Numbered from the stretch's first letter, positions 7,168-12,787 are shown. The stretch is 12,787 nucleotides of DNA from Acidobacteriota bacterium (GCA_021805955.1 JAJZDO010000978.1:1-12787); one strand, 5' to 3'. Numbers and translations are program-made. Notes: generated by a model not told the origin, from the letters alone.

Positions 7168-9246
7168 TCATCGTGCGGTAGCTTTTTCGTTCACTGGTGA
7201 GACAGTCGGTGTGGCAGCAGCATTCATAGGCTCGACCTTTATCTCCATAGAGATGGTCGGCCTCCGCATTTTGTATGCGTACTGTACGATCAACTCCAAG
7301 CTGTCCGATCTCGCTCCCTCGGCAGCCGCACGGCGCATCACTTCAGCCACCACGGAAGGATTCTTCTTTGCGTGGTCGAGTTTCGTGTAGCCCAATTCGT
7401 TCGCTACACTCAGCATCAAGCGCGCATATCGGTCATTACCCAACTCCTGTTCCAGTGTTTTTTCAAGACAGTGGGGGAAACATGCCCCATCGCCATCAAT
7501 GAAGTTGGGCCATTCATCATCGGCCTTACCGAGCAGCCGCATGATCCTCTGATTCTCGATTGGAGCAGGCTTCTTATCGAGAGGTTTGTTGCACGTGACG
7601 CAGTTTCCCTGCGTTGGGCCAAGATGCGCATCCCCATCCCAAACACAGTACGTCGGTAGGTCAAACGCTCGGAAGATCGTTGCAGCAGTGAGCAGCTTTG
7701 ACTTCGAGTCACACGGAAGCACCGCTATCCCAAGGTGATCGAAGTCATAGCCCAAATTTTCGGCAACACCCATTAGCGCCGCGCGATCTGAAGGACCTTC
7801 GACGAGGAGCAAGACGTCTGCAAAGAATCCCTCACTGAGCCAAGGCGTCATGATCGTTGAGAGTCGGGCCTGTACCGATGCAGCCGTAAAGGCGTGGGGG
7901 GCTGCGTGCTCAATAGCTTCCTGAACTCGGGCAATATCATCCAGTGTCTTGAACGCAACCTCAGAAAAGCGCGGTTCATCTCCCTCGTGAGCGCTTTTCG
8001 TGACGATACGGACCTCATCGAAGCGATCGATGCCGACAAACAAGGGGCAGTGGGTGGCATACATCACTTGCGTGGTGTCGGCTAGGCCCTTTGTTTTACC
8101 TTGGGACAGAGAGAGTAGAAGCCGCGCTAAGTGGCGCTGACGGGTTGGATGTTGATAGAGCTCCGGTTCCTCAATCGCCAGAATGAGGTTCGGTATCGAG
8201 ATTGGGATGCCACCCGGCGAGGCAGCTTCTGCCTCCGCACGCTTTCGTTGAGCCACAGCCAAATGCTGAAGAAGCGTAACGATAAAGGCTCGCTGCAGGC
8301 CATGTCCTGTTCCTGCAATCGAGAAGGGTTGGCCGTCTTCACTGAGCTGCACGTCCACCTTCGGCATGGGAAATTGCACGGGTGGGGGAGGTAGCCACCT
8401 GAGATGGACGCCAGCGTCGGGAGCGATCGTTTGGAGAGTGCTGGAAAGTTCTGTGGATAGCGCATCAAGTTCCTTGTCCTGACTGGGCACGAGGAGTTTG
8501 CCGTACTTCTCTTGCATCTCCGCTTCGAGATCGCGAAAGTCCTGCTGGGCTGCCAGTATGTTCCGAGCAACAATGTCCACCAATGTCGTGATCGCGCTGC
8601 CACGGCTCTCTGCAGCATCGTCTGACAAGTCTCGTACGGCAGGAACAAATATTAGGCACGTGAAATCTCCAAGATATCCTTGCCCGACCTGCTTGAAGCC
8701 AAAGAACTGCCCATCGTCTGGAGCCAACTTGCAGGCGTCGGGGTGATTGCCTTCCCACGCTCGGAGAGATGTTTTGGCAGCGTCTTGATTGCTGTAAGCC
8801 GGCAAGTCCGTCTTGTAGGGTTCCTGTTCCCTCAGTTTGTTGTACTCAGGTTTCAACTGTGTTGCAGAAGCGCTCCAGAGATCCTTGAAGGCTGCATGTC
8901 GAAGCGTCGCGCCATGGTATGTGTCAGTAATCTTACCGGTCTGAGACATCACAAATTTGCGAGTGACGGAAAGCTCCTCTCCTTGAATGTAGGCAGCAAA
9001 GCGCTTTTTGGCTTCGCCGTTGAGTTTGTTGAAGGTCAACGTGATCTCGATTTCCGGCGTGGTGTCTTTGTTGAACCAATCTTCGGCTGTTAGCTGAGGA
9101 TTACCAGCGTAGAAAAGGTTGATGGCCTGGAGGATGGTCGATTTGCCCATGCCGTTCGCACCTACGAACGCCGTCAGGTGGGAACAAGAAACTTTGATAT
9201 CGAGTAGCGAGCGATAGTTCTTCACGTTCAGGCGTGATAGCAGCAT
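7168..9246 (-). CDS. OLD-family ATPase/TOPRIM endonuclease
   Basis: A 692-residue overcoming-lysogenization-defect (OLD) family protein: an ABC-type ATPase domain followed by a TOPRIM nuclease domain. The N-terminal MLLSRLNVKNYRSL is the typical SMC/RecF-like start. Walker A GANGMGKST is at 29-37, a signature-like GTGHGLQRA at 312-320, Walker B ILAIEEPELYQHP at 355-367 and the H-loop ATHCP at 397-401. The TOPRIM domain shows LLVEGPSDRAAL (480-491, E483) and VWDGDAH (535-541, D537 and D539), the usual metal ligands. C549-x2-C552, just after the DxD, and C589-x3-C593 could bind zinc. No UvrD-like gene adjoins it, so it is not an evident Gabija pair. GAGG (9255-9252) sits 5 bases before the ATG. 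The stop is 62 bp before the DUF4143 ATPase, with no terminator visible, so read-through into the type III operon is possible. Confidence 0.93.
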   Translation of the reverse strand: MLLSRLNVKNYRSLLDIKVSCSHLTAFVGANGMGKSTILQAINLFYAGNPQLTAEDWFNKDTTPEIEITLTFNKLNGEAKKRFAAYIQGEELSVTRKFVMSQTGKITDTYHGATLRHAAFKDLWSASATQLKPEYNKLREQEPYKTDLPAYSNQDAAKTSLRAWEGNHPDACKLAPDDGQFFGFKQVGQGYLGDFTCLIFVPAVRDLSDDAAESRGSAITTLVDIVARNILAAQQDFRDLEAEMQEKYGKLLVPSQDKELDALSTELSSTLQTIAPDAGVHLRWLPPPPVQFPMPKVDVQLSEDGQPFSIAGTGHGLQRAFIVTLLQHLAVAQRKRAEAEAASPGGIPISIPNLILAIEEPELYQHPTRQRHLARLLLSLSQGKTKGLADTTQVMYATHCPLFVGIDRFDEVRIVTKSAHEGDEPRFSEVAFKTLDDIARVQEAIEHAAPHAFTAASVQARLSTIMTPWLSEGFFADVLLLVEGPSDRAALMGVAENLGYDFDHLGIAVLPCDSKSKLLTAATIFRAFDLPTYCVWDGDAHLGPTQGNCVTCNKPLDKKPAPIENQRIMRLLGKADDEWPNFIDGDGACFPHCLEKTLEQELGNDRYARLMLSVANELGYTKLDHAKKNPSVVAEVMRRAAAEGARSDSLELIVQYAYKMRRPTISMEIKVEPMNAAATPTVSPVNEKATAR

Positions 9247-9251
9247 TGTGG

Positions 9252-9305
9252 CCTCATTCGGATATCCGGTGTCGTATGATACTGCACTCGGAAGATGCCT
9301 GTCGC
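9252..9305 (-). promoter_or_regulatory. Candidate promoter and ribosome binding site of the OLD gene
   Basis: On the minus strand GCGACA (9305-9300) is followed after 18 bases by TATCAT (9281-9276), a fair but imperfect sigma-70-like pair. GAGG (9255-9252) lies 5 bases before the OLD ATG. The short untranslated leader this implies is reasonable. The rest of 9256-9480 shows no gene or strong structure to me. Confidence 0.3.
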
Positions 9306-9480
9306 CTCCCGAAGATTGGGACCATCAGCGCGATCATGCGTTCTCTAACTATGTGTATCGTAATCGTTTTGCCATCCGCGTCATTATCGTCATAGGAAAC
9401 TGGGAAATGTCCTTGTGTTCATTGGAGTCCCGCCCTTGACGGCCACTCAGAAGCTGACTCCCGAGGTTGTCGTCGTTCCA

Positions 9481-9679
9481 TCACATGGCCTCGTTCAAAT
9501 CCAGAGCGGGCGTGTTTTGGCCAATATTCAGTGACGGCGCGCTGGGGGTGAACTCAATCGCCGATGCTTTCGATATATCGTTGCTGAGGCTTCTGGTCAG
9601 GCTGGAAGCGTCGTTCGTATAAATCTGAGCGTCCAGCCTGGCGCGTGAGACCGAGACATAGGCGAAGCGCGAGTTGATG
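9481..9679 (-). pseudogene. Relaxase C-terminal fragment (downstream half, after IS insertion)
   Basis: Minus-strand coding remnant reading INSRFAYVSVSRARLDAQIYTND and then SLSNDISKASAIEF, ending at a TGA (9483-9481). This resembles the very C-terminal helicase motif region (AYVSVSR...DAQIYTND) of MobF/TrwC/TraA-type conjugative relaxases, including the normal tail after it, so this end of the gene looks complete. Open frame continues upstream into the IS to 9843, but residues before the ATC codon at 9678-9676 belong to the element. The piece has no start or ribosome binding site of its own and is unlikely to be functional. Its other half is at 11289-11525. Confidence 0.82.
9676..9679. repeat. 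Target-site duplication, left copy (GATG)
   Basis: GATG here matches GATG at 11289-11292 on the other side of the IS3-family element. Joining the flanks through a single copy gives relaxase codons for D-L-I-N-S-R-F in frame. This supports a 3-4 bp target duplication, as IS3-family transposition produces. Confidence 0.65.
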
Positions 9680-9686
9680 CGGAACG

Positions 9687-9709
9687 TGTCAACGATTTTG
9701 AGACAGGTA
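9687..9709 (+). repeat. IS left terminal inverted repeat
   Basis: Starts TGTCAAC and includes TGAGACAGGTA. It pairs with the reverse complement of 11260-11282 at 16 of 23 positions, with the mismatches clustered in a 5-base block in the middle. Confidence 0.6.
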
Positions 9710-9763
9710 TGTTTTGAATTTAGAGTCGAAGGTTTTCTTTTGACGGGTTTGGGGATGGTGGGT

Positions 9764-10723
9764 TTATCCAGGCTGCGGTGGGCGGGGCGGATGCTTCGGT
9801 CGGGCGTGGGTGAAGCGTTCCGGGTTGCGCGCATAGGCTGCATCGAGCACCTGCTGGCGCTGGCCGATCACCTTGGCAGCCATTCCGTAGTGCAGCATCT
9901 CCGGTGTCAGCATGGCGATGCCGGTGTGATGATGTTCCTGGTTGTACCAGGTAAAGAAGGTCTGGGCGAAGGCACGTGAGTCCTCGATGGAACCGAAGCG
10001 CTCCGGGAACTCGGGCCGATACTTCATGGTTTTGAACTGGCTCTCCGAGTACGGATTGTCGTCCGAGACGTGCGGACGGCTATGGGTTTTCGTCACTCCC
10101 AGGTCAGCCATCAACAGGGCCACCGGCCTGGAAGTCATCGAGGTTCCCCTGTCGGCGTGGATGGTGAGAGTGCCGGCAACGATGCCCTGTTTCCGGCAAG
10201 TGTCGGCGATCAAGCGCCTGGCCAGCTCAGCGGTTTCGCGGGGAGCCACCATCCAGCCCACCACGTAGCGGCTGAAGATATCCAGGATGACGTAGAGGTG
10301 GAAGTAGGTCCACTTGGCTGGCCCCAGCAGCTTCGTTATATCCCAGGTCCAAACCTGATTGGGGCCCGTGGCCAACAGTTCCGGCTTCTTGTACTGCGGA
10401 TGACGAAGCTGGTTGCGGCGCTCCTTCAACTCCCCGTTTTCAGCCAGGATGCGGTGCATGGAGCGGATCGAGCAGAGATAAACGCCCTCATCGATCAGGG
10501 TGGCATAGACCTCCGCCGGGGCCTTGTCGGAAAAGCGCTCCGAATGCAGATGATCGAGCACGATCTGTCGTTCCGCCGCGTCCAGTGCCCGCGTCGGCGT
10601 GGGGCGGACCCGAGGCGGAGCAGCTGGCTGCATGCGCCGATACAGCGAAGCACGCGGCACCCCGAGGGCGCGGCAGGCAACCGCCTTGCCGACGCTCGCG
10701 CCCAACTCCTGCGCGGCGCTCAT
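9764..10723 (-). CDS. IS3-family transposase OrfB (DDE integrase domain)
   Basis: A 319-residue catalytic transposase. An HTH_21-like N-terminal part (about 40-100) is followed by an rve/DDE domain with WTWDITKL (D128), TIHADRGTSM (D191) and NPYSESQF (E227). The D191-E227 spacing of 35 residues is the canonical D(35)E. The C-terminal HYG...VL..AY..NPERF pattern is typical of these transposases. The ATG overlaps the orfA stop as ATGA, with GAGGAG (10734-10729) 5 bases upstream, so separate, coupled translation is likely. Production as an OrfAB fusion by -1 frameshifting is also possible (see 10780-10787). All catalytic residues are present and no stops interrupt the frame. Confidence 0.95.
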   Translation of the reverse strand: MSAAQELGASVGKAVACRALGVPRASLYRRMQPAAPPRVRPTPTRALDAAERQIVLDHLHSERFSDKAPAEVYATLIDEGVYLCSIRSMHRILAENGELKERRNQLRHPQYKKPELLATGPNQVWTWDITKLLGPAKWTYFHLYVILDIFSRYVVGWMVAPRETAELARRLIADTCRKQGIVAGTLTIHADRGTSMTSRPVALLMADLGVTKTHSRPHVSDDNPYSESQFKTMKYRPEFPERFGSIEDSRAFAQTFFTWYNQEHHHTGIAMLTPEMLHYGMAAKVIGQRQQVLDAAYARNPERFTHARPKHPPRPPQPG

Positions 10724-11220
10724 GAGTTCTCCTCGTCGATCTGGATGTTCGGAATCGGATTGCCCAACAGTGCAGCCACTTTTTTTTGAACCTCGATAAT
10801 CAACTCGGCATTCTGCAGCTTCCTGGTCAGGCGGGCATTGGCAGCCTGCAACTGGCGGTTCTGCTTAACCAAGGGGCTAACCACCACCTTGGGACCGCGC
10901 TTCTGGGGTGTAAGAGCGTCGATCTCTCCCTTTTGCCGCTGCCGCTTCCAGGTGGTCAAGTGCGAGGAGTAGAGGCCCTCGCGCCGCAATAAGGCGCCAA
11001 TCGCTCCGGAATCCTGTGCGGCCTCGGCCTGGTCCAGGATCGAGCGCTTGTATTCGGCGGTGAAGCTGCGCCGGCGCGGCCGGGCGATCACCTCGGAATC
11101 GGGTACCGGCGGACGGGAGGCGCTCGGCGCGGTGCCCGCTGCGTTGGCGGCTTCTCCGCTACGCTCCGAACCCGACAACGCAGCGGAAAAAGTACTTCTC
11201 TTGCTTGTGCTCATCAACAT
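10720..11220 (-). CDS. IS3-family transposase OrfA (helix-turn-helix)
   Basis: A 166-residue DNA-binding partner of the transposase. Residues 51-100 (RSFTAEYKRSILDQ to LTTWKRQRQKGE) form the usual IS3 OrfA helix-turn-helix, which recognises the terminal repeats. Residues 118-151 carry heptads of hydrophobic residues like the leucine zipper used for oligomerisation. About 45 Ser/Ala/Pro-rich residues precede the HTH, longer than in many OrfAs. ATG 11220 is chosen because a GGGG stretch lies about 11 bases upstream. A second ATG at 11214 is possible. The stop overlaps orfB. Confidence 0.93.
   Translation of the reverse strand: MLMSTSKRSTFSAALSGSERSGEAANAAGTAPSASRPPVPDSEVIARPRRRSFTAEYKRSILDQAEAAQDSGAIGALLRREGLYSSHLTTWKRQRQKGEIDALTPQKRGPKVVVSPLVKQNRQLQAANARLTRKLQNAELIIEVQKKVAALLGNPIPNIQIDEENS
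10780..10787 (-). promoter_or_regulatory. Candidate -1 ribosomal frameshift site (A8 run) in orfA
   Basis: The minus strand reads CAA AAA AAA GTG in orfA, a run of eight adenines that fits an A-AAA-AAA slippery site. The -1 frame from here has no stop before the orfB ATG (19 extra codons), so slippage would give an OrfAB fusion of about 485 residues, as many IS3 elements make. Confidence 0.55.
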
Positions 11221-11259
11221 GAGATCTCATTCCCCGCCCTACAGTAATTATTGAGGCGC

Positions 11260-11282
11260 TACTTGTCTCACTGATGTTGGCA
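11260..11282 (-). repeat. IS right terminal inverted repeat
   Basis: Read on the minus strand it starts TGCCAAC and includes TGAGACAAGTA, mirroring 9687-9709. It ends 6 bases inside the GATG duplication at 11289. Confidence 0.6.
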
Positions 11283-11288
11283 CAGAGG

Positions 11289-11292
11289 GATG
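11289..11292. repeat. Target-site duplication, right copy (GATG)
   Basis: Second copy of the GATG found at 9676-9679. The ATC (Ile) codon of the relaxase sits in both copies. Confidence 0.65.
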
Positions 11293-11525
11293 AGGTCAGG
11301 GTGCGTGCTGGTGTCGATGTGGATGAGGACGCGGTCGGCGGTGAGGCCCTGGGAACTGTGGCTGGTGACGGCGTAGCCGTGATCGAAGTGCGGAACTCTC
11401 GAAGGGTCAAAATCGATCTGCTTTCCGTTGTCGAGCTGCGCGGAGAGCAGACCTTCAGTGGAGATTCGCTGGATCGTCGCCCGTTCTCGATTGAAGACGC
11501 CCAGCCCCTTGTCGGGCGCGCTGTT
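11289..11525 (-). pseudogene. Relaxase helicase-domain fragment (upstream half, truncated on both sides)
   Basis: Minus-strand remnant reading APDKGLGVFNRERATIQ at its start, with later blocks FDHGYAVTSHSSQGLTADR and VLIHIDTSTHPDL. These are the C-terminal UvrD/RecD-like helicase motifs of MobF (TrwC/TraA-like) relaxases, which nick and unwind DNA during conjugation. The downstream end is cut by the IS. The upstream end loses recognisable similarity near 11525, so the N-terminal relaxase domain and most of the helicase are gone. Removing the IS and one GATG joins this piece in frame to 9679-9481. The relic therefore predates the insertion, but the 5' deletion could be earlier or later. Confidence 0.82.
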
Positions 11526-11627
11526 GACGCAAGGCGGCGTGGGCGTACGTAATTGCGGCGGCCTATGTCTTCAGGGGAAGAAATTTGCGGAATTTCCCAT
11601 GACTGCATGCTTCCGTCGCTGAAGGAA

Positions 11628-11649
11628 AAGGCCCGCCGAGGCGGGCCTT
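11628..11649 (-). terminator. Intrinsic terminator after the small membrane protein gene
   Basis: A perfect 10-bp G+C-rich stem, AAGGCCCGCC / GGCGGGCCTT, with a 2-base loop. On the minus strand it is followed by TTCC after the TT of the stem, giving a short T-run. It lies 28 bp beyond the stop at 11678 and so ends that gene's transcript. The dyad could also act on the other strand. Confidence 0.75.
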
Positions 11650-11677
11650 GGAATGAGCGGAGAAAGAATCAGGGTTC

Positions 11678-11944
11678 TCATTTCGTGATGGTGTCGATTC
11701 GCCTTTTGAGTTCTCCGATGGCTCCGTTCAGGGAGCGCAGCTCGGAGTGAACCCTGTCATGGCGGGTGCTCATTTCACTGCTCAAAGACTGGAAGCGCGA
11801 ATCCATCTGGTTGCTCAGACCTCTGATGTCGGCGTGCAAATCATTGATCATGGTGCGCAATTCATTCTTGTCGCCCTGATTCAGCAGAATGCTGAAGAGA
11901 AGAATCACGAAGATAACGAAGCAGATTTCAAGTACGTCGGCCAT
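11678..11944 (-). CDS. Small membrane-anchored coiled-coil protein (unknown function)
   Basis: An 88-residue protein I do not recognise. Residues 5-22 (LEICFVIFVILLFSILL region) form one hydrophobic membrane segment. Residues 28-86 are a charged, heptad-patterned stretch (ELRTMINDL, GLSNQMDSRFQSL, ELRSLNGAIGELKRRI), very likely a coiled coil. The architecture resembles a membrane-tethered oligomerisation device, with the bulk of the protein probably cytoplasmic. ATG 11944 is chosen because AAGGAG (11957-11952) lies 7 bases before it. An in-frame TTG at 11977 lacks such a site. The gene stands alone, between a structured intergenic region and its own terminator, so it is likely monocistronic. 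No homology-based role can be given. Confidence 0.75.
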   Translation of the reverse strand: MADVLEICFVIFVILLFSILLNQGDKNELRTMINDLHADIRGLSNQMDSRFQSLSSEMSTRHDRVHSELRSLNGAIGELKRRIDTITK

Positions 11945-11951
11945 TTGGCTA

Positions 11952-11957
11952 CTCCTT
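11952..11957 (-). promoter_or_regulatory. Ribosome binding site AAGGAG of the small membrane gene
   Basis: Minus-strand AAGGAG with a 7-base spacer to ATG 11944. It decides the start against the upstream TTG at 11977. Confidence 0.75.
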
Positions 11958-11987
11958 GTGGTTATGTTGTCTTGCAAAAGTCATTGA

Positions 11988-12022
11988 TTCGCAGAGTCCT
12001 TTGCTGCAGGAGACTCCGCGAA
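11988..12022 (-). repeat. Inverted repeat in the leader of the small membrane gene
   Basis: Arms TTCGCAGAGTC (11988-11998) and GACTCCGCGAA (12012-12022) pair over 11 positions around a 13-base loop containing CTGCAG. The single imperfect pair is A-C on the plus strand but G-U on minus-strand RNA, so the structure suits a transcript of the small gene or read-through from the SRAP gene. No T-run follows, so it is not a standard terminator. Confidence 0.45.
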
Positions 12023-12268
12023 CGTTTTGGGAGCGAGTGCCGCGCGGATCGGTTGACCGCGTTCGGCTTTGACGCACTCCCGCCGGTCACAGTCGATCTG
12101 GTTGGGAGGTTTCGGCATATCGTTGTTCCACTTGCCGAAACTGTAGGAGGGAATTGTTGGAAACGGTTTGCGTTCTCAAGGGTCAGATCGCCTATCGCTA
12201 TCATGCCCGATACTCGCTTCGTCGTTGAGAGTTTGATTGCCTGCCGCAGTAGACAGCGACTGGACTTC

Positions 12269-12306
12269 CTGTTCGCAAAATCCAGAACAGCATCGATTTT
12301 TTGCGA
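12269..12306 (-). repeat. Inverted repeat directly after the SRAP stop codon
   Basis: TCGCAAAA (12273-12280 region) and TTTTGCGA (12299-12306) form an 8-bp dyad with an 18-base loop, flanked by CTGT and a bulged ACAG. A second overlapping dyad, CTGTTC (12269-12274) and GAACAG (12285-12290), shares the region. It may be a weak terminator or 3' structure for the SRAP gene. There is no clear T-run. Confidence 0.35.
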
Positions 12307-12787
12307 TCAGAACAGCGATCCTTGCGCGGGCGCGTTTGCGGCAAGTTCGTTGATCTTCATCGCTTCGCTGGGCAGGATGCGCAGGAGATGAACTGGCGGT
12401 CTGTGCGCGGGCGCGAGGTAGTCGGCGTATTCGCCGGGTGCGAGGATCTCCGGCTGGCGGTCGTGAATCGGTCGCATCGCTTCGTTGGCTTCGGTGGTCA
12501 GGATGGAGAAGGTCTGCTCCCACTGGCCGGTGCGCGGATTCTGCCATGGCGACCATATGCCGGCCATGCCGAACAACTCCTCACCTTGCAGCGAAATCTC
12601 GAACTTCTTCCTGCTCTTCGCGCTGGCTGAAGCCCACTCGAAGAAGGCATCGGCGGGAACTATGCAGCGCCGCTCGCGAAAAGATTCTTTCCAAAAGCGC
12701 GATTGCTCGACAGTCTCCGAACGCGTGTTGAACAGTAAGCGGTCGGGCAGCTTGAATCCCCAGCGCATGAGCGCGAGTGTGCGTTCT
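12307..12787 (-). CDS. SRAP/YedK-HMCES family protein (5' end beyond window)
   Basis: C-terminal part, about 160 residues, of an SOS-response-associated peptidase (SRAP) domain protein. This family crosslinks covalently to abasic sites in single-stranded DNA through an N-terminal cysteine and so shields them. Recognisable blocks, numbered from the methionine at 12768: MRWGF (1-5), NTRSETV with N14, RCIVPADAFFEW with E44, and IHDRQPEIL with H102. These correspond to the conserved Asn, Glu and His of the active site. The frame stays open to the right edge (TLAL before MRWGF), and the catalytic Cys2 must lie outside, so ATG 12768 is internal. Full members are about 220-240 residues, so roughly 60-80 residues are missing. 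The gene is not obviously linked to the defence cluster. Confidence 0.9.
   Translation of the reverse strand, partial: ERTLALMRWGFKLPDRLLFNTRSETVEQSRFWKESFRERRCIVPADAFFEWASASAKSRKKFEISLQGEELFGMAGIWSPWQNPRTGQWEQTFSILTTEANEAMRPIHDRQPEILAPGEYADYLAPAHRPPVHLLRILPSEAMKINELAANAPAQGSLF

Larger units (their letters stand above)
9680..11288 (-). mobile_element. IS3-family insertion sequence, about 1.6 kb, inserted in a relaxase gene
   Basis: Element bounded by GATG direct repeats, carrying two overlapping transposase genes, orfA and orfB, on the minus strand. Both are intact, so the copy may be active. Near each end lies an imperfect 23-bp inverted repeat, TG(T/C)CAAC-5 nt-TGAGACA-1 nt-GTA (9687-9709 and 11282-11260, 16 of 23 matching). 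The repeats begin 6-7 bp inside the boundaries implied by the flanking duplication, so the exact tips are uncertain by a few bases. IS3 elements usually end in TG...CA, which the inner repeats do. Sampled G+C is about 72%, higher than most surrounding genes. The subgroup within IS3 is not assigned. Confidence 0.85.
11958..12306. other. Intergenic region between the SRAP gene and the small membrane gene
   Basis: About 350 bp with no convincing gene. The open frames here have no ribosome binding site and low-complexity or shadow-like translations. It holds two inverted repeats (listed separately) and should contain the promoter of the small membrane gene, but I see no clear -35/-10 pair. Confidence 0.5.

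Noticed and set aside
6251..7390. Long plus-strand open frame opposite the ATPase and OLD genes (about 379 residues)
   Set aside because: It is the mirror of well-supported minus-strand genes; the translation lacks domain motifs and crosses a gene boundary.
7168..9246. Gabija system (GajA/GajB)
   Set aside because: The OLD protein could resemble GajA, but no UvrD-like GajB gene lies next to it in the window.
9248..9439. Small plus-strand open frame upstream of the OLD gene
   Set aside because: It begins at a GTG with no ribosome binding site and overlaps the likely OLD promoter and leader.
9414..9462. GGAGTC...GACTCC inverted repeat after the relaxase stop as a terminator
   Set aside because: The arms are only 6 bp with a loop of about 26 bases and no T-run, so it is too weak to call.
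11159..11608. Minus-strand open frame of 149 residues spanning the IS right end and relaxase piece
   Set aside because: It is out of frame with the recognisable relaxase residues and crosses the IS boundary; the translation is Ser/Thr/Arg-rich shadow.
1..12787. CRISPR arrays, tRNA or rRNA genes
   Set aside because: No regularly spaced direct repeats and no tRNA or rRNA-like sequence were noticed on reading the window.

Overview
The window reads as a bacterial chromosomal accessory region. It carries a restriction/defence gene cluster next to the remains of a conjugative element that an insertion sequence has broken. Almost every real gene lies on the minus strand, so the biological reading order runs from high to low coordinates. 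G+C content is uneven: about 70% in sampled lines of the DUF4143 ATPase and the IS, about 50% in the DUF3800 gene and about 45% in the middle of the methyltransferase gene. That patchwork suggests assembly by horizontal transfer. I cannot name the organism. A free-living Gram-negative such as an acidobacterium would fit the TraA/TrwC-type relaxase and the small coiled-coil membrane gene, but this is only a guess.

Layout in transcription order (right to left). 12787-12307 is the C-terminal part of an SRAP/YedK family protein that acts on abasic DNA, cut by the window edge. 12306-11945 is intergenic, with two inverted repeats. 11944-11678 is an 88-residue membrane/coiled-coil protein with a strong ribosome binding site and its own intrinsic terminator (11649-11628). 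11525-11289 and 9679-9481 are two halves of the C-terminal helicase end of a MobF-type conjugative relaxase. They are separated by a 1.6-kb IS3-family element (11288-9680) flanked by GATG direct repeats. Removing the element plus one repeat restores the relaxase reading frame across the junction. 9480-9247 is a leader region, followed by an OLD-family ATPase/TOPRIM nuclease (9246-7168).

The core is the run from 7105 to the left edge: an AAA_14/DUF4143 ATPase, a SNF2/RapA-like helicase, a DUF3800 protein, a type III methyltransferase (Mod) and a type III restriction subunit (Res, partial). All four junctions are 4-base stop/start overlaps (GTGA, then ATGA three times), so the five genes are almost certainly co-transcribed and translationally coupled. 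Mod and Res would form a conventional type III restriction-modification enzyme. The helicase, DUF3800 protein and ATPase are tied to it by the overlaps and look like accessory components of an extended type III defence system. The OLD nuclease lies 62 bp upstream and may share the transcript or be an independent defence gene.

Strongest observations for follow-up: the fully overlapping five-gene architecture, the low-G+C block that coincides with the Mod target recognition region, the cleanly reconstructible IS insertion into the relaxase relic, and a cysteine-pair insertion in the OLD TOPRIM domain.
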